From positions 721,659-785,658 of the forward strand of contig BQKD01000001.1 of the NCBI GenBank assembly GCA_022834735.1: a DNA stretch of 64,000 nucleotides, in the 5' to 3' direction. Source of the stretch: Erysipelotrichaceae bacterium OPF54 (GTDB lineage Bacteria; Bacillota_I; Bacilli_A; Erysipelotrichales; Erysipelotrichaceae). The position numbers were made by a program, and so were the translations under genes. The notes below the pieces were generated by a model. That model ran no database searches, had not been told where the DNA came from, and worked only from the letters and a program-made list of their open reading frames with translations. Numbering within the stretch: position 1 is the stretch's first letter; each line of letters starts with the position of its first letter. Shown piece by piece: positions 1 to 7,174 of the stretch.

Positions 1-288
1 AGCAGTATCGAAGGCATCCTGGCTGGATGTATATTGTCGATCGGGCGGATCCTGTCAGAATCGGCAGCTCTTCTGTTTACCGCGGGCTTCGCTCATGAGA
101 TTTACGGATTTTTCGCTGGCCTGCAGAATTCCGGAAGCACGTTAACAGTGGCACTGTACGTATATGCCAAGGAGCAGGGAGAGTTCGAGGCTGCTTTTGC
201 GATTGCTGCGATCCTGATGCTTATGGTACTGCTATTACAGATCATTCCCGGTTTTCTTCATCGTGCGCTCAAAGCCCGGGATCGTTAG
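1..288 (+). CDS. pstA: Phosphate ABC transporter permease PstA, C-terminal fragment
   Basis: The reading frame is open from base 1, so the 5' part lies outside the window; the visible 95 codons end at TAG 286-288. The motif GRILSESAALLFTAGF, followed by TLTVALYVYAKE and a final hydrophobic helix, matches the end of PstA, where an IGRAxGETAALxxTAG stretch contacts the PstB ATPase. PstA forms the membrane channel of the high-affinity phosphate importer with PstC, PstB and PstS. Canonical G-E-T is S-E-S here, a mild divergence. PstC or another binding-protein-dependent permease is possible but the ending fits PstA best. A terminator follows directly, so pstB is not downstream in the usual order. 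Confidence 0.75.
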   Translation, partial: SSIEGILAGCILSIGRILSESAALLFTAGFAHEIYGFFAGLQNSGSTLTVALYVYAKEQGEFEAAFAIAAILMLMVLLLQIIPGFLHRALKARDR

Positions 289-302
289 ATCCTTTTTGAT
301 CG

Positions 303-330
303 AAACAGTCTGCGGACTGTTTTCTTTTTG
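303..330 (+). terminator. Rho-independent terminator after pstA
   Basis: An 8-bp stem (303-310 with 315-322) is followed by a T-rich tract, 15 bases after the pstA stop. Confidence 0.75.
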
Positions 331-390
331 CATGCAGGTGGGATCGTGTTATTTTTCGTCCGGATAGTGTGAGAAGCAAAACAGACAATT

Positions 391-399
391 TGTTAAAAT
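391..399 (+). promoter_or_regulatory. Extended -10 promoter of the glucosidase gene
   Basis: TG at 391-392 and TAAAAT at 394-399 form an extended -10 element. I see no good -35. The predicted start is near 406, just upstream of the AAAGGAG ribosome binding site of the gene at 434. Confidence 0.45.
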
Positions 400-433
400 A
401 GGGCCATAAAGAAAGAACATAAAGGAGAACAAG

Positions 434-2116
434 ATGAAACAGAACGAAACGTGGTGGAAAGAGAGCGTAGTGTATCAGATTTATCCGCGCAGCTTCAATG
501 ATTCGAACAACGACGGGATCGGCGATCTGAACGGGATCCGGGAAAAACTGGATTACCTGGCCGATCTGGGAGTCGACGTGATCTGGCTTTCGCCGATCTA
601 TCAGTCCCCGAATGCGGACAACGGCTATGACATTGCCGATTACGAACAGATCATGGACGAGTTCGGCACGATGGAGGATTTTGACAATCTGCTCAAAGAA
701 GCGCACGAGAAAGGGATCCGGATCGTAATGGATCTGGTGGTCAATCATACGTCGGACGAGCATGCGTGGTTCGTAGAAAGCCGAAAATCCCGGGAAAATC
801 CGTATCATGATTATTATATCTGGAAAGATGGTACTCCGGACCAGGCACCGAACAACTGGGGATCTGCGTTTTCGGGATCGGCATGGAAATACGACAAAGA
901 TCTCGGACAATGGTATCTGCATTTGTTTGCTGAAAAGCAGCCGGACCTGAACTGGGAAAACGAAAAGGTCCGTCATGAAGTGTATGACATGATGACGCGC
1001 TGGTTCGAAAAAGGCATTGACGGCTTCCGTATGGATGTGATCAATCTTATTTCCAAGGATCAGAGCTATCCGGATGCCAAGGTGCATGGCGGGATTTACG
1101 GCAATTCGATGGAATACTGCTGCAATGGCCCGCGGGTCCATGAGTTTCTGCAGGAAATGAACAAAGAGGTGCTTTCGAAATACGATATCGTTACGGTAGG
1201 CGAAGCGCCGGGCGTGACGGTCGAAGAAGCGAAAAAGTATGCCGGAAGCGACGGCAGGGAACTGAACATGGTCTTTCAGTTCGAAATGATGGATATCGAT
1301 CACGGACCATACGGAAAGTGGACGCCTGTGCCATTTGATCTGAAGGCCATGAAAGCGAACTTCAACAAATGGCAGAAAGGGCTCGACGGCACAGCATGGA
1401 ATTCCTTGTACTGGGATAATCATGACCAGCCTCGTATTGTTTCCCGCTGGGGAAATGACAGCGACGAGTATCGCGATAAATCGGCCAAGATGCTTGCTTT
1501 GTGCCTGCATATGCACCAGGGAACGCCTTATGTGTATCAGGGAGAAGAACTTGGTATGACCAATGTCCATTTTGACTCGATCGAAGATTACAGGGATATT
1601 GAAATTCTTAACGCGTATAAGGAGCTTGTTCTTGAAGCCAAAGTGCTGAGCGAAGCCGAATTTATGAAAGGCGTACATACGCTGTCGCGGGATAATGCGC
1701 GGACACCGATGCAGTGGGACGATACGGAAAATGCCGGTTTCAGCAAAACCGATCCGTGGATCAAGGTGAATCCGGATTATACGAAGATCAATGCGGCCCG
1801 TCAGATCGATGATCCGGATTCTGTATTCAGCTTCTACAAAAAGCTGATCCGTCTTCGCCATGAAAACAGGATCATTCCTTATGGAAGCTATGAACAGTAT
1901 GATCCGGAAAACGAAAATACCTACATGTTCTCGAGAAGCTATGAAGGAAAGAAACTGATTGTCATGTGCAACTTTACCGACGAGGAGCAGAGGATCGATC
2001 TGCCGGAAACATTGTACGAAGACGGATATTGTGTGCTGATTTCCAACGATATGGAAAAACCGCTGGAAAAATCAATGCGATTATCGCCGTATGAAGGAAT
2101 CGTATACATTTTGTAA
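434..2116 (+). CDS. malL: Oligo-1,6-glucosidase (GH13 alpha-glucosidase)
   Basis: This 560-residue cytoplasmic glycoside hydrolase is of the GH13_31 type. It should release glucose from the non-reducing end of isomaltose-type oligosaccharides. The N-terminus WWKESVVYQIYPRSF and the calcium-site-like NDSNNDGIGDL are typical. The catalytic triad is visible: nucleophile D201 in GFRMDVIN, acid/base E257 in VGEAPG, and D331 in NHDQPR. The residue after the nucleophile is valine (V202), which in this family marks alpha-1,6 rather than alpha-1,4 preference. A trehalose-6-phosphate hydrolase or dextran glucosidase has the same fold and cannot be fully excluded. Length is normal and the gene appears monocistronic. 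Ribosome site AAAGGAG lies 421-427. Confidence 0.88.
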   Translation: MKQNETWWKESVVYQIYPRSFNDSNNDGIGDLNGIREKLDYLADLGVDVIWLSPIYQSPNADNGYDIADYEQIMDEFGTMEDFDNLLKEAHEKGIRIVMDLVVNHTSDEHAWFVESRKSRENPYHDYYIWKDGTPDQAPNNWGSAFSGSAWKYDKDLGQWYLHLFAEKQPDLNWENEKVRHEVYDMMTRWFEKGIDGFRMDVINLISKDQSYPDAKVHGGIYGNSMEYCCNGPRVHEFLQEMNKEVLSKYDIVTVGEAPGVTVEEAKKYAGSDGRELNMVFQFEMMDIDHGPYGKWTPVPFDLKAMKANFNKWQKGLDGTAWNSLYWDNHDQPRIVSRWGNDSDEYRDKSAKMLALCLHMHQGTPYVYQGEELGMTNVHFDSIEDYRDIEILNAYKELVLEAKVLSEAEFMKGVHTLSRDNARTPMQWDDTENAGFSKTDPWIKVNPDYTKINAARQIDDPDSVFSFYKKLIRLRHENRIIPYGSYEQYDPENENTYMFSRSYEGKKLIVMCNFTDEEQRIDLPETLYEDGYCVLISNDMEKPLEKSMRLSPYEGIVYIL

Positions 2117-2173
2117 GGGGTTACAAACCGGTTTTAACCTTACGAAACATTCGATTTGAATTGATTTTGGTGA

Positions 2174-2179
2174 TACAAT
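2174..2179 (+). promoter_or_regulatory. Extended -10 promoter of the candidate small RNA
   Basis: TACAAT at 2174-2179 is preceded by TG at 2171-2172. A poor -35 (2151-2156) is present. Start of transcription is predicted near 2186. Confidence 0.4.
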
Positions 2180-2185
2180 ATGTTT

Positions 2186-2312
2186 AAATAGAACAACAAT
2201 CAGTGACTCCATCGCTGATTGTTGACAGCCGAAAGTCTTCAGCCCATCAATGGAGGCTTTCAACTCTCCCGAAAGCTACCAGGTATTATCCTCCTTTGGT
2301 AGCTTTTCTTTT
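2186..2312 (+). ncRNA. Candidate small structured RNA with its own promoter and terminator
   Basis: This ~127-nt stretch has no convincing reading frame but strong secondary structure. Hairpin 1 is a perfect 10-bp stem (2194-2203 with 2215-2224). Hairpin 2 pairs 2231-2238 with 2254-2261. The terminator hairpin is a perfect 10-bp stem (2272-2281 with 2297-2306) followed by a T-rich tail. The hairpin-1 loop CTCCAT (2207-2212) is complementary to ATGGAG (2250-2255) near hairpin 2, so a pseudoknot is possible. An extended -10 lies upstream and a separate promoter serves the tRNA genes downstream, so this looks like an independent transcript. I do not recognise it as 6S, SRP, T-box or a known riboswitch. 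Function is unknown. Confidence 0.5.
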
Positions 2313-2368
2313 CAGGAGAGCACGGAAAAGAAAAAATAAAAAAATTCATAAAAAATTTAAAATATCCA

Positions 2369-2397
2369 TTGACATTATCAAGGGTTCGGGATATTAT
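2369..2397 (+). promoter_or_regulatory. Promoter of tRNA array 1
   Basis: TTGACA (2369-2374), a 17-bp spacer and TATTAT (2392-2397) form a near-consensus sigma-A promoter ending 13 bases before tRNA-Val. Confidence 0.85.
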
Positions 2398-2410
2398 AAA
2401 TGAGCGTTAC

Positions 2411-2486
2411 GGAGGTTTAGCTCAGTTGGGAGAGCGTCTGCCTTACAAGCAGAGGGTCAGCGGTTCGAGCCCGTTAACCTCCACCA
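2411..2486 (+). tRNA. tRNA-Val(TAC)
   Basis: Complete cloverleaf of 76 nt with encoded CCA; anticodon TAC. First gene of array 1 and identical to the copy at 9870. Confidence 0.96.
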
Positions 2487-2491
2487 TTTAT

Positions 2492-2567
<76 letters not shown>

Positions 2568-2570
2568 TGT

Positions 2571-2646
2571 GACCCGTTAGCTCAGCTGGTAGAGCATTTG
2601 ACTTTTAATCAAAGGGTCGGGCGTTCGAATCGCCCACGGGTCACCA
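2571..2646 (+). tRNA. tRNA-Lys(TTT)
   Basis: Complete cloverleaf of 76 nt with encoded CCA; anticodon TTT. Acceptor stem GACCCGT/ACGGGTC. Identical copy at 11202. Confidence 0.96.
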
Positions 2647-2657
2647 CTTATTGATAT

Positions 2658-2731
2658 GCAGGTGTAGTTCAATGGTAGAACTTCAGCCTTCCAAGCTGAC
2701 TACGTGAGTTCGATTCTCATCACCTGCTCCA
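2658..2731 (+). tRNA. tRNA-Gly(TCC)
   Basis: Complete cloverleaf of 74 nt with encoded CCA; anticodon loop CTTCCAA. Three identical copies occur in the window (also 10134 and 11289), each last in its array. Confidence 0.96.
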
Positions 2732-2742
2732 TTCGAAACTGC

Positions 2743-2769
2743 AGACCGGTCGAAAGGCCGGTCTTTTGT
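2743..2769 (+). terminator. Terminator of tRNA array 1
   Basis: A 7-bp GC-rich stem (2743-2749 with 2758-2764) is followed by T4-G-TT. The same terminator with few changes ends array 3. Confidence 0.8.
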
Positions 2770-2875
2770 TTTGTGTTACATGAAAAGGGAAGTATGTTAT
2801 TGGGACGACATAACAATTCAACAATATGGAAGGATCGATTTTCTTTTTTTTGTGAAAAAATGATTAAAATTATTA

Positions 2876-2883
2876 TAAAATGC
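2876..2883 (+). repeat. Target site duplication, left copy (TAAAATGC)
   Basis: TAAAATGC directly abuts the left end of the IS66 element and recurs exactly at 5240-5247. Eight bp is the usual duplication length for IS66. Confidence 0.93.
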
Positions 2884-2914
2884 GTAAGCGGGAAAAAGAA
2901 CCGCGGGTATTCAG

Positions 2915-2960
2915 CCTCCAGTTCATTCAGTATATTGATGCTATGAACTGGAGGTTTTTT
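2915..2960 (+). promoter_or_regulatory. IS66 hairpin that terminates read-through and hides the tnpA ribosome site
   Basis: A perfect 12-bp stem (2915-2926 with 2943-2954) is followed by T6 (2955-2960). The GGAGG ribosome binding site of the first IS gene (2950-2954) is part of the 3' arm, and its ATG is at 2962. A TATATT box (2931-2936) in the loop would start RNA near 2943, after the 5' arm. RNA entering from outside would therefore fold the hairpin, while RNA from the internal promoter would not. Confidence 0.65.
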
Positions 2961-2961
2961 C

Positions 2962-3150
2962 ATGAGCGAATCAAAACAGAATTCGAATACCTATTCTTCT
3001 TTTGCTGAAGTCCGCCTTCCTGATCCGGGTCCCAGGAAACAAACCGGATCGGATCGGCCAGCTATCGTTATTCAGTCTTCCAAAGGCAAGATCTATATCC
3101 ATAATCATACGGAACCGGTGCTGATTCGAACGGTCCTCGATTCATTATGA
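2962..3150 (+). CDS. IS66 accessory protein, short TnpA-like
   Basis: This is the 62-residue first gene of the IS66 element. It starts 7 bases after a strong GGAGG that is held in a hairpin. IS66 TnpA proteins are usually longer (about 100 residues or more) with a helix-turn-helix. This one has no clear HTH and ends in a short hydrophobic/basic stretch (AIVIQSSKGKIYIHNH). Its stop overlaps the tnpB start in an ATGA, implying translational coupling. The TnpA assignment rests on position; the sequence alone is not diagnostic. Confidence 0.6.
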   Translation: MSESKQNSNTYSSFAEVRLPDPGPRKQTGSDRPAIVIQSSKGKIYIHNHTEPVLIRTVLDSL

Positions 3151-3509
3151 GATCTCTTGATTTTAACCGCATCGATCATGTGTACATCCGTCCCGGCTAC
3201 ACGGATCTGCGCAAAGGCATTGACGGCCTGTGCCTGCTGGTTCAATCTTCCATGAAGCTGGACCCGCGTCAGAATATCCTCTTTCTGTTCTGCGGCAGAA
3301 AGACTTCCACCATCAAAGGACTGCTTTGGGAAGAGGATGGGTTCATGCTCATCACCAAGCGTCTAGAGAATGGAAAGTTTCAATGGCCCAGAACGGAGGA
3401 AGAAGTCATTGCGCTGAGCGAACAGGAGCTCAGATGGCTGCTTGACGGACTGAGCATTGTACAGAAAAATGCGATTCGTCCAGCACGAAAACGTGCATAT
3501 ATTGTGTGA
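3147..3509 (+). CDS. tnpB: IS66 family accessory protein TnpB
   Basis: The 120-residue protein carries the IS66 Orf2 (TnpB) signature: VYIRPGYTDLRKGIDGL near the N-terminus, then ILFLFCGRKTSTIKGLLWEEDGF and a tryptophan-rich end (FQWPRTEEEV...LRWLLDGL). TnpB is required for transposition of IS66 elements, though its biochemical role is not established. It overlaps the upstream gene by 4 bases and the transposase gene by 4 bases, so the three IS genes should be translated as a coupled unit. Length is typical. Confidence 0.93.
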   Translation: MRSLDFNRIDHVYIRPGYTDLRKGIDGLCLLVQSSMKLDPRQNILFLFCGRKTSTIKGLLWEEDGFMLITKRLENGKFQWPRTEEEVIALSEQELRWLLDGLSIVQKNAIRPARKRAYIV

Positions 3510-5155
3510 TGGAAAAGCCTTTCCAAGTGTGTTATAGTCGGGTCATGAAAGATGGTTACTTCGCACAGGACAACGGATCCAGCATAGAAATTCAAAAGAT
3601 TCTGGAAATCATGAACGAGCAGCTGAAAAAACAGTCCGAGCAGATCGAGAAACAATCGGAACTGATCGAAAAGCTGTACGATAAGATCGAACAGAAGGAC
3701 GAGATCATCCGCAAGCTTCAGAAGATGCTTTTCGGCCGGAAGAGCGAAAAGGCAGCCGCGCTTGAGATGATGGCCAATATGGAACCTCTGTTCACTATGG
3801 ATTATCCGGAACCGAAACAGGAAGAACGTACAGGGACAGTCAAGGCGCATGAGCGCCGCCGCTGTCCGAACCGTACGGACGACCTGGACTCCCTTCCGCA
3901 TGAAAAAGTGGTGATCGAAGCGACCGAAGAAGAAAAGAAATGTCCATATTGCGGAGAAGAAATGATCAAGGTGGGCGAAGAGAAAGCGCACACGATCGTA
4001 AAGGTCCTCCCTGCGCAGATCATCATCGAAGACATTTATACAGAAACCTACGCCTGCCCTGCCTGCATGAATGACGGGGAAGGCGTTCTTTATAAGACAG
4101 ACGCGCCGGCCGCTTTGATCCCCGATTCTTTTGCGAGCGCGCAGGCCCTGGCCTATGTGGCCAACGAACGGTTTGTCAAAGGCGTGACCTATTACCGGCA
4201 GGAAAAGGAATGGAAGAGCTGGAAGCTTCCTGTGAGCCGAAGAACGATGTCCAACTGGGTGATGCTGGGATCGGAGAGTTATTTCGAACCGCTGATCGAA
4301 CGGATGAAAAGTCACCTGCTGAAAGAGGAGTATATACACTGCGACGAAACGACCATCCAGGTCATGAAGGAAGAGGGGCGCAGGAATACGAACAAGTCGT
4401 ATATGTGGGTGTACAGTTCGATACAGGAAAGCGAACATCCGATGCGGCTGTTCGACTATCAGCCCGGAAGAGGCGGAAAGTATGCCGCCGATTATCTGGA
4501 AGGATTCGCAGGGATATTGATCACAGACGACTATGCCGGATACAATCAGGTCGATCATGACGAAAGAGCACTGTGCTGGGCTCATGCCAGAAGGTACTTT
4601 GTAGATGCTCTGGAAGGCCTGAAGGAAGCAGCAGGATCCGTGTCAGTGAAGATACTTACACAGATCATGAAGATTTTCCGTATCGAAGCGAAGCTTCAGA
4701 AACTGAAGCCAAAAGAACGAAAAGAAGAAAGGATGCTGCGCGAAGGAGGGCTCGTGGAGCAGGTTTTCGTGTGCGCAAAAACAGCCCTGGCCACAGAAGG
4801 CTGGACAACCCAAAAGGAAAAACAGGCCCTGAATTATCTGGTAGATAACGAAGAAGGACTGAAGATTTATCTAAAAGACGGCAATGTACCGATGACCAAT
4901 TCGTTATCGGAAAGAACGATCCGAAGCTTCGCGATCGGACGGCGCAACTGGCTGTTCTCGGGAAGTCCGAGAGGAGCCCGAAGCTGCGGCGTACTGTATT
5001 CGGTCGTAGAAAGTGCGAAAGCCAACGGACTGGTACCGTACAAATACATACTGTACGTGTTGGAAAAACTGAGGGGAAAGATCGGGCAGCTGAGTGACGA
5101 GATCCTTGATCAGATGATGCCGTGGAATGCAGAAGTCAAAGAACAATGCGTATAA
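3506..5155 (+). CDS. tnpC: IS66 family transposase TnpC
   Basis: This 549-residue DDE transposase catalyses strand transfer of the element. It has an N-terminal coiled coil (roughly residues 25-75, Q/E/K-rich) and a zinc-finger-like pair CPYC...CPAC. The catalytic core shows D280 (HCDETT), D341/342 (TDDYAGY) and E469 (NSLSERTIR). Length matches full IS66 transposases. The GTG at 3506 overlaps the tnpB stop; ATG 3509 and ATG 3545 are alternative starts. No frameshift or internal stop is seen, so it should be active. Confidence 0.95.
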   Translation: MMEKPFQVCYSRVMKDGYFAQDNGSSIEIQKILEIMNEQLKKQSEQIEKQSELIEKLYDKIEQKDEIIRKLQKMLFGRKSEKAAALEMMANMEPLFTMDYPEPKQEERTGTVKAHERRRCPNRTDDLDSLPHEKVVIEATEEEKKCPYCGEEMIKVGEEKAHTIVKVLPAQIIIEDIYTETYACPACMNDGEGVLYKTDAPAALIPDSFASAQALAYVANERFVKGVTYYRQEKEWKSWKLPVSRRTMSNWVMLGSESYFEPLIERMKSHLLKEEYIHCDETTIQVMKEEGRRNTNKSYMWVYSSIQESEHPMRLFDYQPGRGGKYAADYLEGFAGILITDDYAGYNQVDHDERALCWAHARRYFVDALEGLKEAAGSVSVKILTQIMKIFRIEAKLQKLKPKERKEERMLREGGLVEQVFVCAKTALATEGWTTQKEKQALNYLVDNEEGLKIYLKDGNVPMTNSLSERTIRSFAIGRRNWLFSGSPRGARSCGVLYSVVESAKANGLVPYKYILYVLEKLRGKIGQLSDEILDQMMPWNAEVKEQCV

Positions 5156-5165
5156 CCCGAAAGAA

Positions 5166-5210
5166 AAAGGGCCCCTGCTTGCGAGAAGTATCTCACAGAC
5201 AGGGGCCTTT
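5166..5210. terminator. Terminator-like hairpin at the IS66 right end
   Basis: An 8-bp GC-rich stem (5170-5177 with 5200-5207) with A-rich and T-rich flanks could stop transcription from either direction just inside the right inverted repeat. Confidence 0.6.
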
Positions 5211-5239
5211 AACTATACGCGGTTCTTTTTCCCGCTTAC

Positions 5240-5247
5240 TAAAATGC
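5240..5247 (+). repeat. Target site duplication, right copy (TAAAATGC)
   Basis: Exact copy of the 8 bp at 2876-2883, directly after the right inverted repeat. Confidence 0.93.
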
Positions 5248-5258
5248 AAACGTATGTG

Positions 5259-5264
5259 TATAAT
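5259..5264 (+). promoter_or_regulatory. -10 element of the DeoR gene (predicts a leaderless mRNA)
   Basis: TATAAT at 5259-5264 puts +1 at about 5271, which is the A of the ATG. The upstream bases contain no Shine-Dalgarno. The -35 zone (about 5236-5241) straddles the IS66 end and the target duplication, so the insertion rebuilt the upstream half of this promoter. Confidence 0.5.
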
Positions 5265-5270
5265 TAAACT

Positions 5271-6029
5271 ATGTTGACAAAAGAGAGATTATTTTATCTG
5301 CTCGACAAAGTGGAGCAGAATCGTATTATTCATGTGAAAGAGCTTGCGAAGGAACTCGATGTATCGGAATCCACGATCCGCCGCGATCTGGCCGAACTGG
5401 AGGAAAGCGGAAAGCTTCGCCGCATCCGGGGCGGTGCGATAAAAAGCAGCGGCGGCGATATCGTGACCGATCATAAAGAGATCCTGATGCAGGACAGGAT
5501 GCGGATCCACTATGATCTGAAAGAGAGGATCTGCAAAAAAGCCGCAGCGCTGGTGAAAGATGGAGAATGCGTGTTCATCGATGGCGGGACGACGCTCGTG
5601 CCTTTGATGGAATATCTGCAGGATCGTCCGGTCCGGATCGTGACGCACAATTATCTTGCGGTAGCAAAGCTGAGAAATCCAAAAGCGCTCGTTACTGTGA
5701 TCGGGGGCGAGTATATGTCCCGCTATGATATGGGCGGCGGTACGATGGCTGCAGCGGATCTGGAACAGTTTCAATTCGATCATGCGTTTATCGGATGCGC
5801 GGGGATCGACAGCACGACCGGAATCGCCTATACGACCGAAATGGAAACGCGCGAAATGAAAAAGATCGCGATGGAGAACAGTGCGCACAGCTATCTGCTT
5901 ATCGACCACAGCAAGATGCAGGTGCATGGCTTCTGCAAGTTTTCGCCGCTCGTCGCTTTTGATTATGTGATCACGGATGAAAATGATCTGGAAACCGAAT
6001 ATACGGAAAACTTTCTGATCGCTGAGTGA
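5271..6029 (+). CDS. DeoR/GlpR family transcriptional regulator
   Basis: This 252-residue repressor has the DeoR layout. An N-terminal HTH (residues 1-57, with VKELAKELDVSESTIRRDLAELEESGKL) is followed by a basic RRIRGGA linker. A sugar-phosphate-sensing isomerase-like domain contains FIDGGTTL and IGGEYM, and a DHSKM motif lies near the C-terminus. Such proteins repress sugar or sugar-alcohol genes and are released by a phosphorylated sugar. The target is not evident; deoC lies two genes downstream but a link is only conjecture. The start is fixed by the fit of the HTH to the family, although no ribosome site precedes it. The IS66 element sits immediately upstream. Confidence 0.87.
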   Translation: MLTKERLFYLLDKVEQNRIIHVKELAKELDVSESTIRRDLAELEESGKLRRIRGGAIKSSGGDIVTDHKEILMQDRMRIHYDLKERICKKAAALVKDGECVFIDGGTTLVPLMEYLQDRPVRIVTHNYLAVAKLRNPKALVTVIGGEYMSRYDMGGGTMAAADLEQFQFDHAFIGCAGIDSTTGIAYTTEMETREMKKIAMENSAHSYLLIDHSKMQVHGFCKFSPLVAFDYVITDENDLETEYTENFLIAE

Positions 6030-6030
6030 A

Positions 6031-6063
6031 TTTAAGCTTGGTTTAAGGAGACGACTGTATAAT
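6031..6063 (+). promoter_or_regulatory. CiaR-type direct repeat and -10 of the htrA promoter
   Basis: TTTAAG (6031-6036), five bases, TTTAAG (6042-6047), ten bases, TATAAT (6058-6063). This is exactly the layout of promoters activated by the OmpR-family regulator CiaR in streptococci, in which htrA is a known target. The box begins 1 base after the DeoR stop codon. No ciaRH genes are in the window. Confidence 0.6.
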
Positions 6064-6089
6064 GACCTCGATTTATGAAAGGAGATCAT

Positions 6090-7005
6090 ATGAAAAGGAA
6101 AACAAATACTCCTGAGGTTTATACAGCACGAAAAACAAGCAAGGCTGTCACGGCTCTGGGAATCTGCGCAATGATCGCGGTTTCTTCTGTTTCAGGATTT
6201 GCCGGAGGCTATCTCTGGTCGCGGATGAATGAGGATGGACAGGCAAATAATAAAACATCGCAGGTCCGTAATGTGAAAACGGTCGTCTCGAATGATCTGA
6301 GCGAAGTGGTCGATACATGTTCGAAAAGTGTCGTGGAAATAACGACCGAAAGCGTAGCTTCCGGCAATCATGCGTTCGGCCAATATGTTCAGCAGGGGGC
6401 TGGAAGCGGCGGTGGTCGGATCGTCGGCCGACCTGGAAGTCGGAGAAACGGCGATCGCGATCGGCAACCCGCTCGGGTCGCTTGGCGGCACGGTGACAAC
6501 AGGCATCATCTCGGCGCTTGATCGCGAAATCGAGGTCAATGGCGAAACGATGACCCTTCTGCAGACCGATGCGGCGGTCAATCCCGGAAATTCCGGCGGC
6601 GGTCTGTTCAATACGGCTGGCGCGCTGATCGGCATCGTCAATGCCAAAACAAGTTCGGAAGGAATCGAAGGGCTCGGATTTGCGATTCCTGTCGATGAAG
6701 CGCTGAGCGTGGCGCAGGAATTGATGGAAAACGGCACGGTGAAAAACCGGGCTGCATTGAATGTAAGTCTCTATGATACGGATCAGGGTGTCATGATCGT
6801 GCAGGTCCTGCAGGGCGGGGCGGCCGAACAGGCTGGACTGCAGGTCAATGATGTGATCCTGTCTGTTGACGGCCGGAAAGTTTCGTCAGTCAGCGATGTG
6901 AAGAAGATCATCCGTTCGCATGCTCCTGGCGATGAACTGGTGCTCAATGTGGTGCGCGGCGAAAACGTTCAAGCAGTTTCCTTGAAGCTGGGCACTGCCT
7001 CTTAG
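6090..7005 (+). pseudogene. htrA: htrA/degP serine protease, broken by internal deletion and frameshift
   Basis: The 5' part, from ATG 6090 (ribosome site AAAGGAG 6078-6084), encodes an HtrA N-terminus: a cytoplasmic tail, one membrane anchor (about residues 17-42), then VVEITTESV and QQGAGSG. Near 6405-6420 the frame changes directly into VGSSADLEVGETAIAIGNPLG. The 70 or so residues that normally lie between, including the catalytic His and Asp, are missing. The second frame keeps the catalytic serine motif GNSGGG (about 6590) and a PDZ domain and runs to 7005. Frame 1 would end at 6521 with nonsense residues. A fragment might initiate at ATG 6370 or 6385 but could not be a protease. Promoter and terminator look intact, so the lesion is probably recent, or it could be an assembly error. 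Confidence 0.85.
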
Positions 7006-7061
7006 ATAAAGCGGACGATCGCGGGATGGAGCTGCGGCTCCTGAGAAATATTTTCCTTTCT

Positions 7062-7087
7062 GGGCGGATTTCTTCCGCCTCTTTTTT
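7062..7087 (+). terminator. Terminator after htrA
   Basis: Six-bp stem (7063-7068 with 7074-7079) followed by a run of six T. Confidence 0.8.
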
Positions 7088-7120
7088 CGCTCAAATATGC
7101 GTGAAAATGCGTATAGATGA

Positions 7121-7149
7121 TTGAAAACAAAAAAACAAAGGTTTATGAT
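7121..7149 (+). promoter_or_regulatory. deoC promoter
   Basis: TTGAAA (7121-7126), 17-bp spacer, TATGAT (7144-7149). Transcription should start near 7156, which rules out start codons upstream of ATG 7175. Confidence 0.75.
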
Positions 7150-7174
7150 AAATTCAGGAAGAGAGGAAAAGAGT

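Larger units (their letters stand above)
2884..5239 (+). mobile_element. Complete IS66-family insertion sequence (2,356 bp)
   Basis: The element is bounded by perfect 22-bp terminal inverted repeats (2884-2905 and 5218-5239) that begin GTAAGCGGGAAAAAG, typical IS66 ends. It is flanked by an 8-bp direct duplication. It carries three overlapping genes: a short TnpA-like gene, tnpB and tnpC. None shows a frameshift, so it looks intact and recently inserted. It sits between the terminator of tRNA array 1 and the DeoR gene, ending only 31 bases before that start codon. Confidence 0.95.

Noticed and set aside
269..1861. Long minus-strand frame antisense to the glucosidase
   Set aside because: Codon-mirror shadow of malL; no family resemblance or ribosome site.
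2700..2963. Frames across the end of tRNA-Gly and the IS66 left end
   Set aside because: They cross a tRNA, a terminator and an IS boundary.
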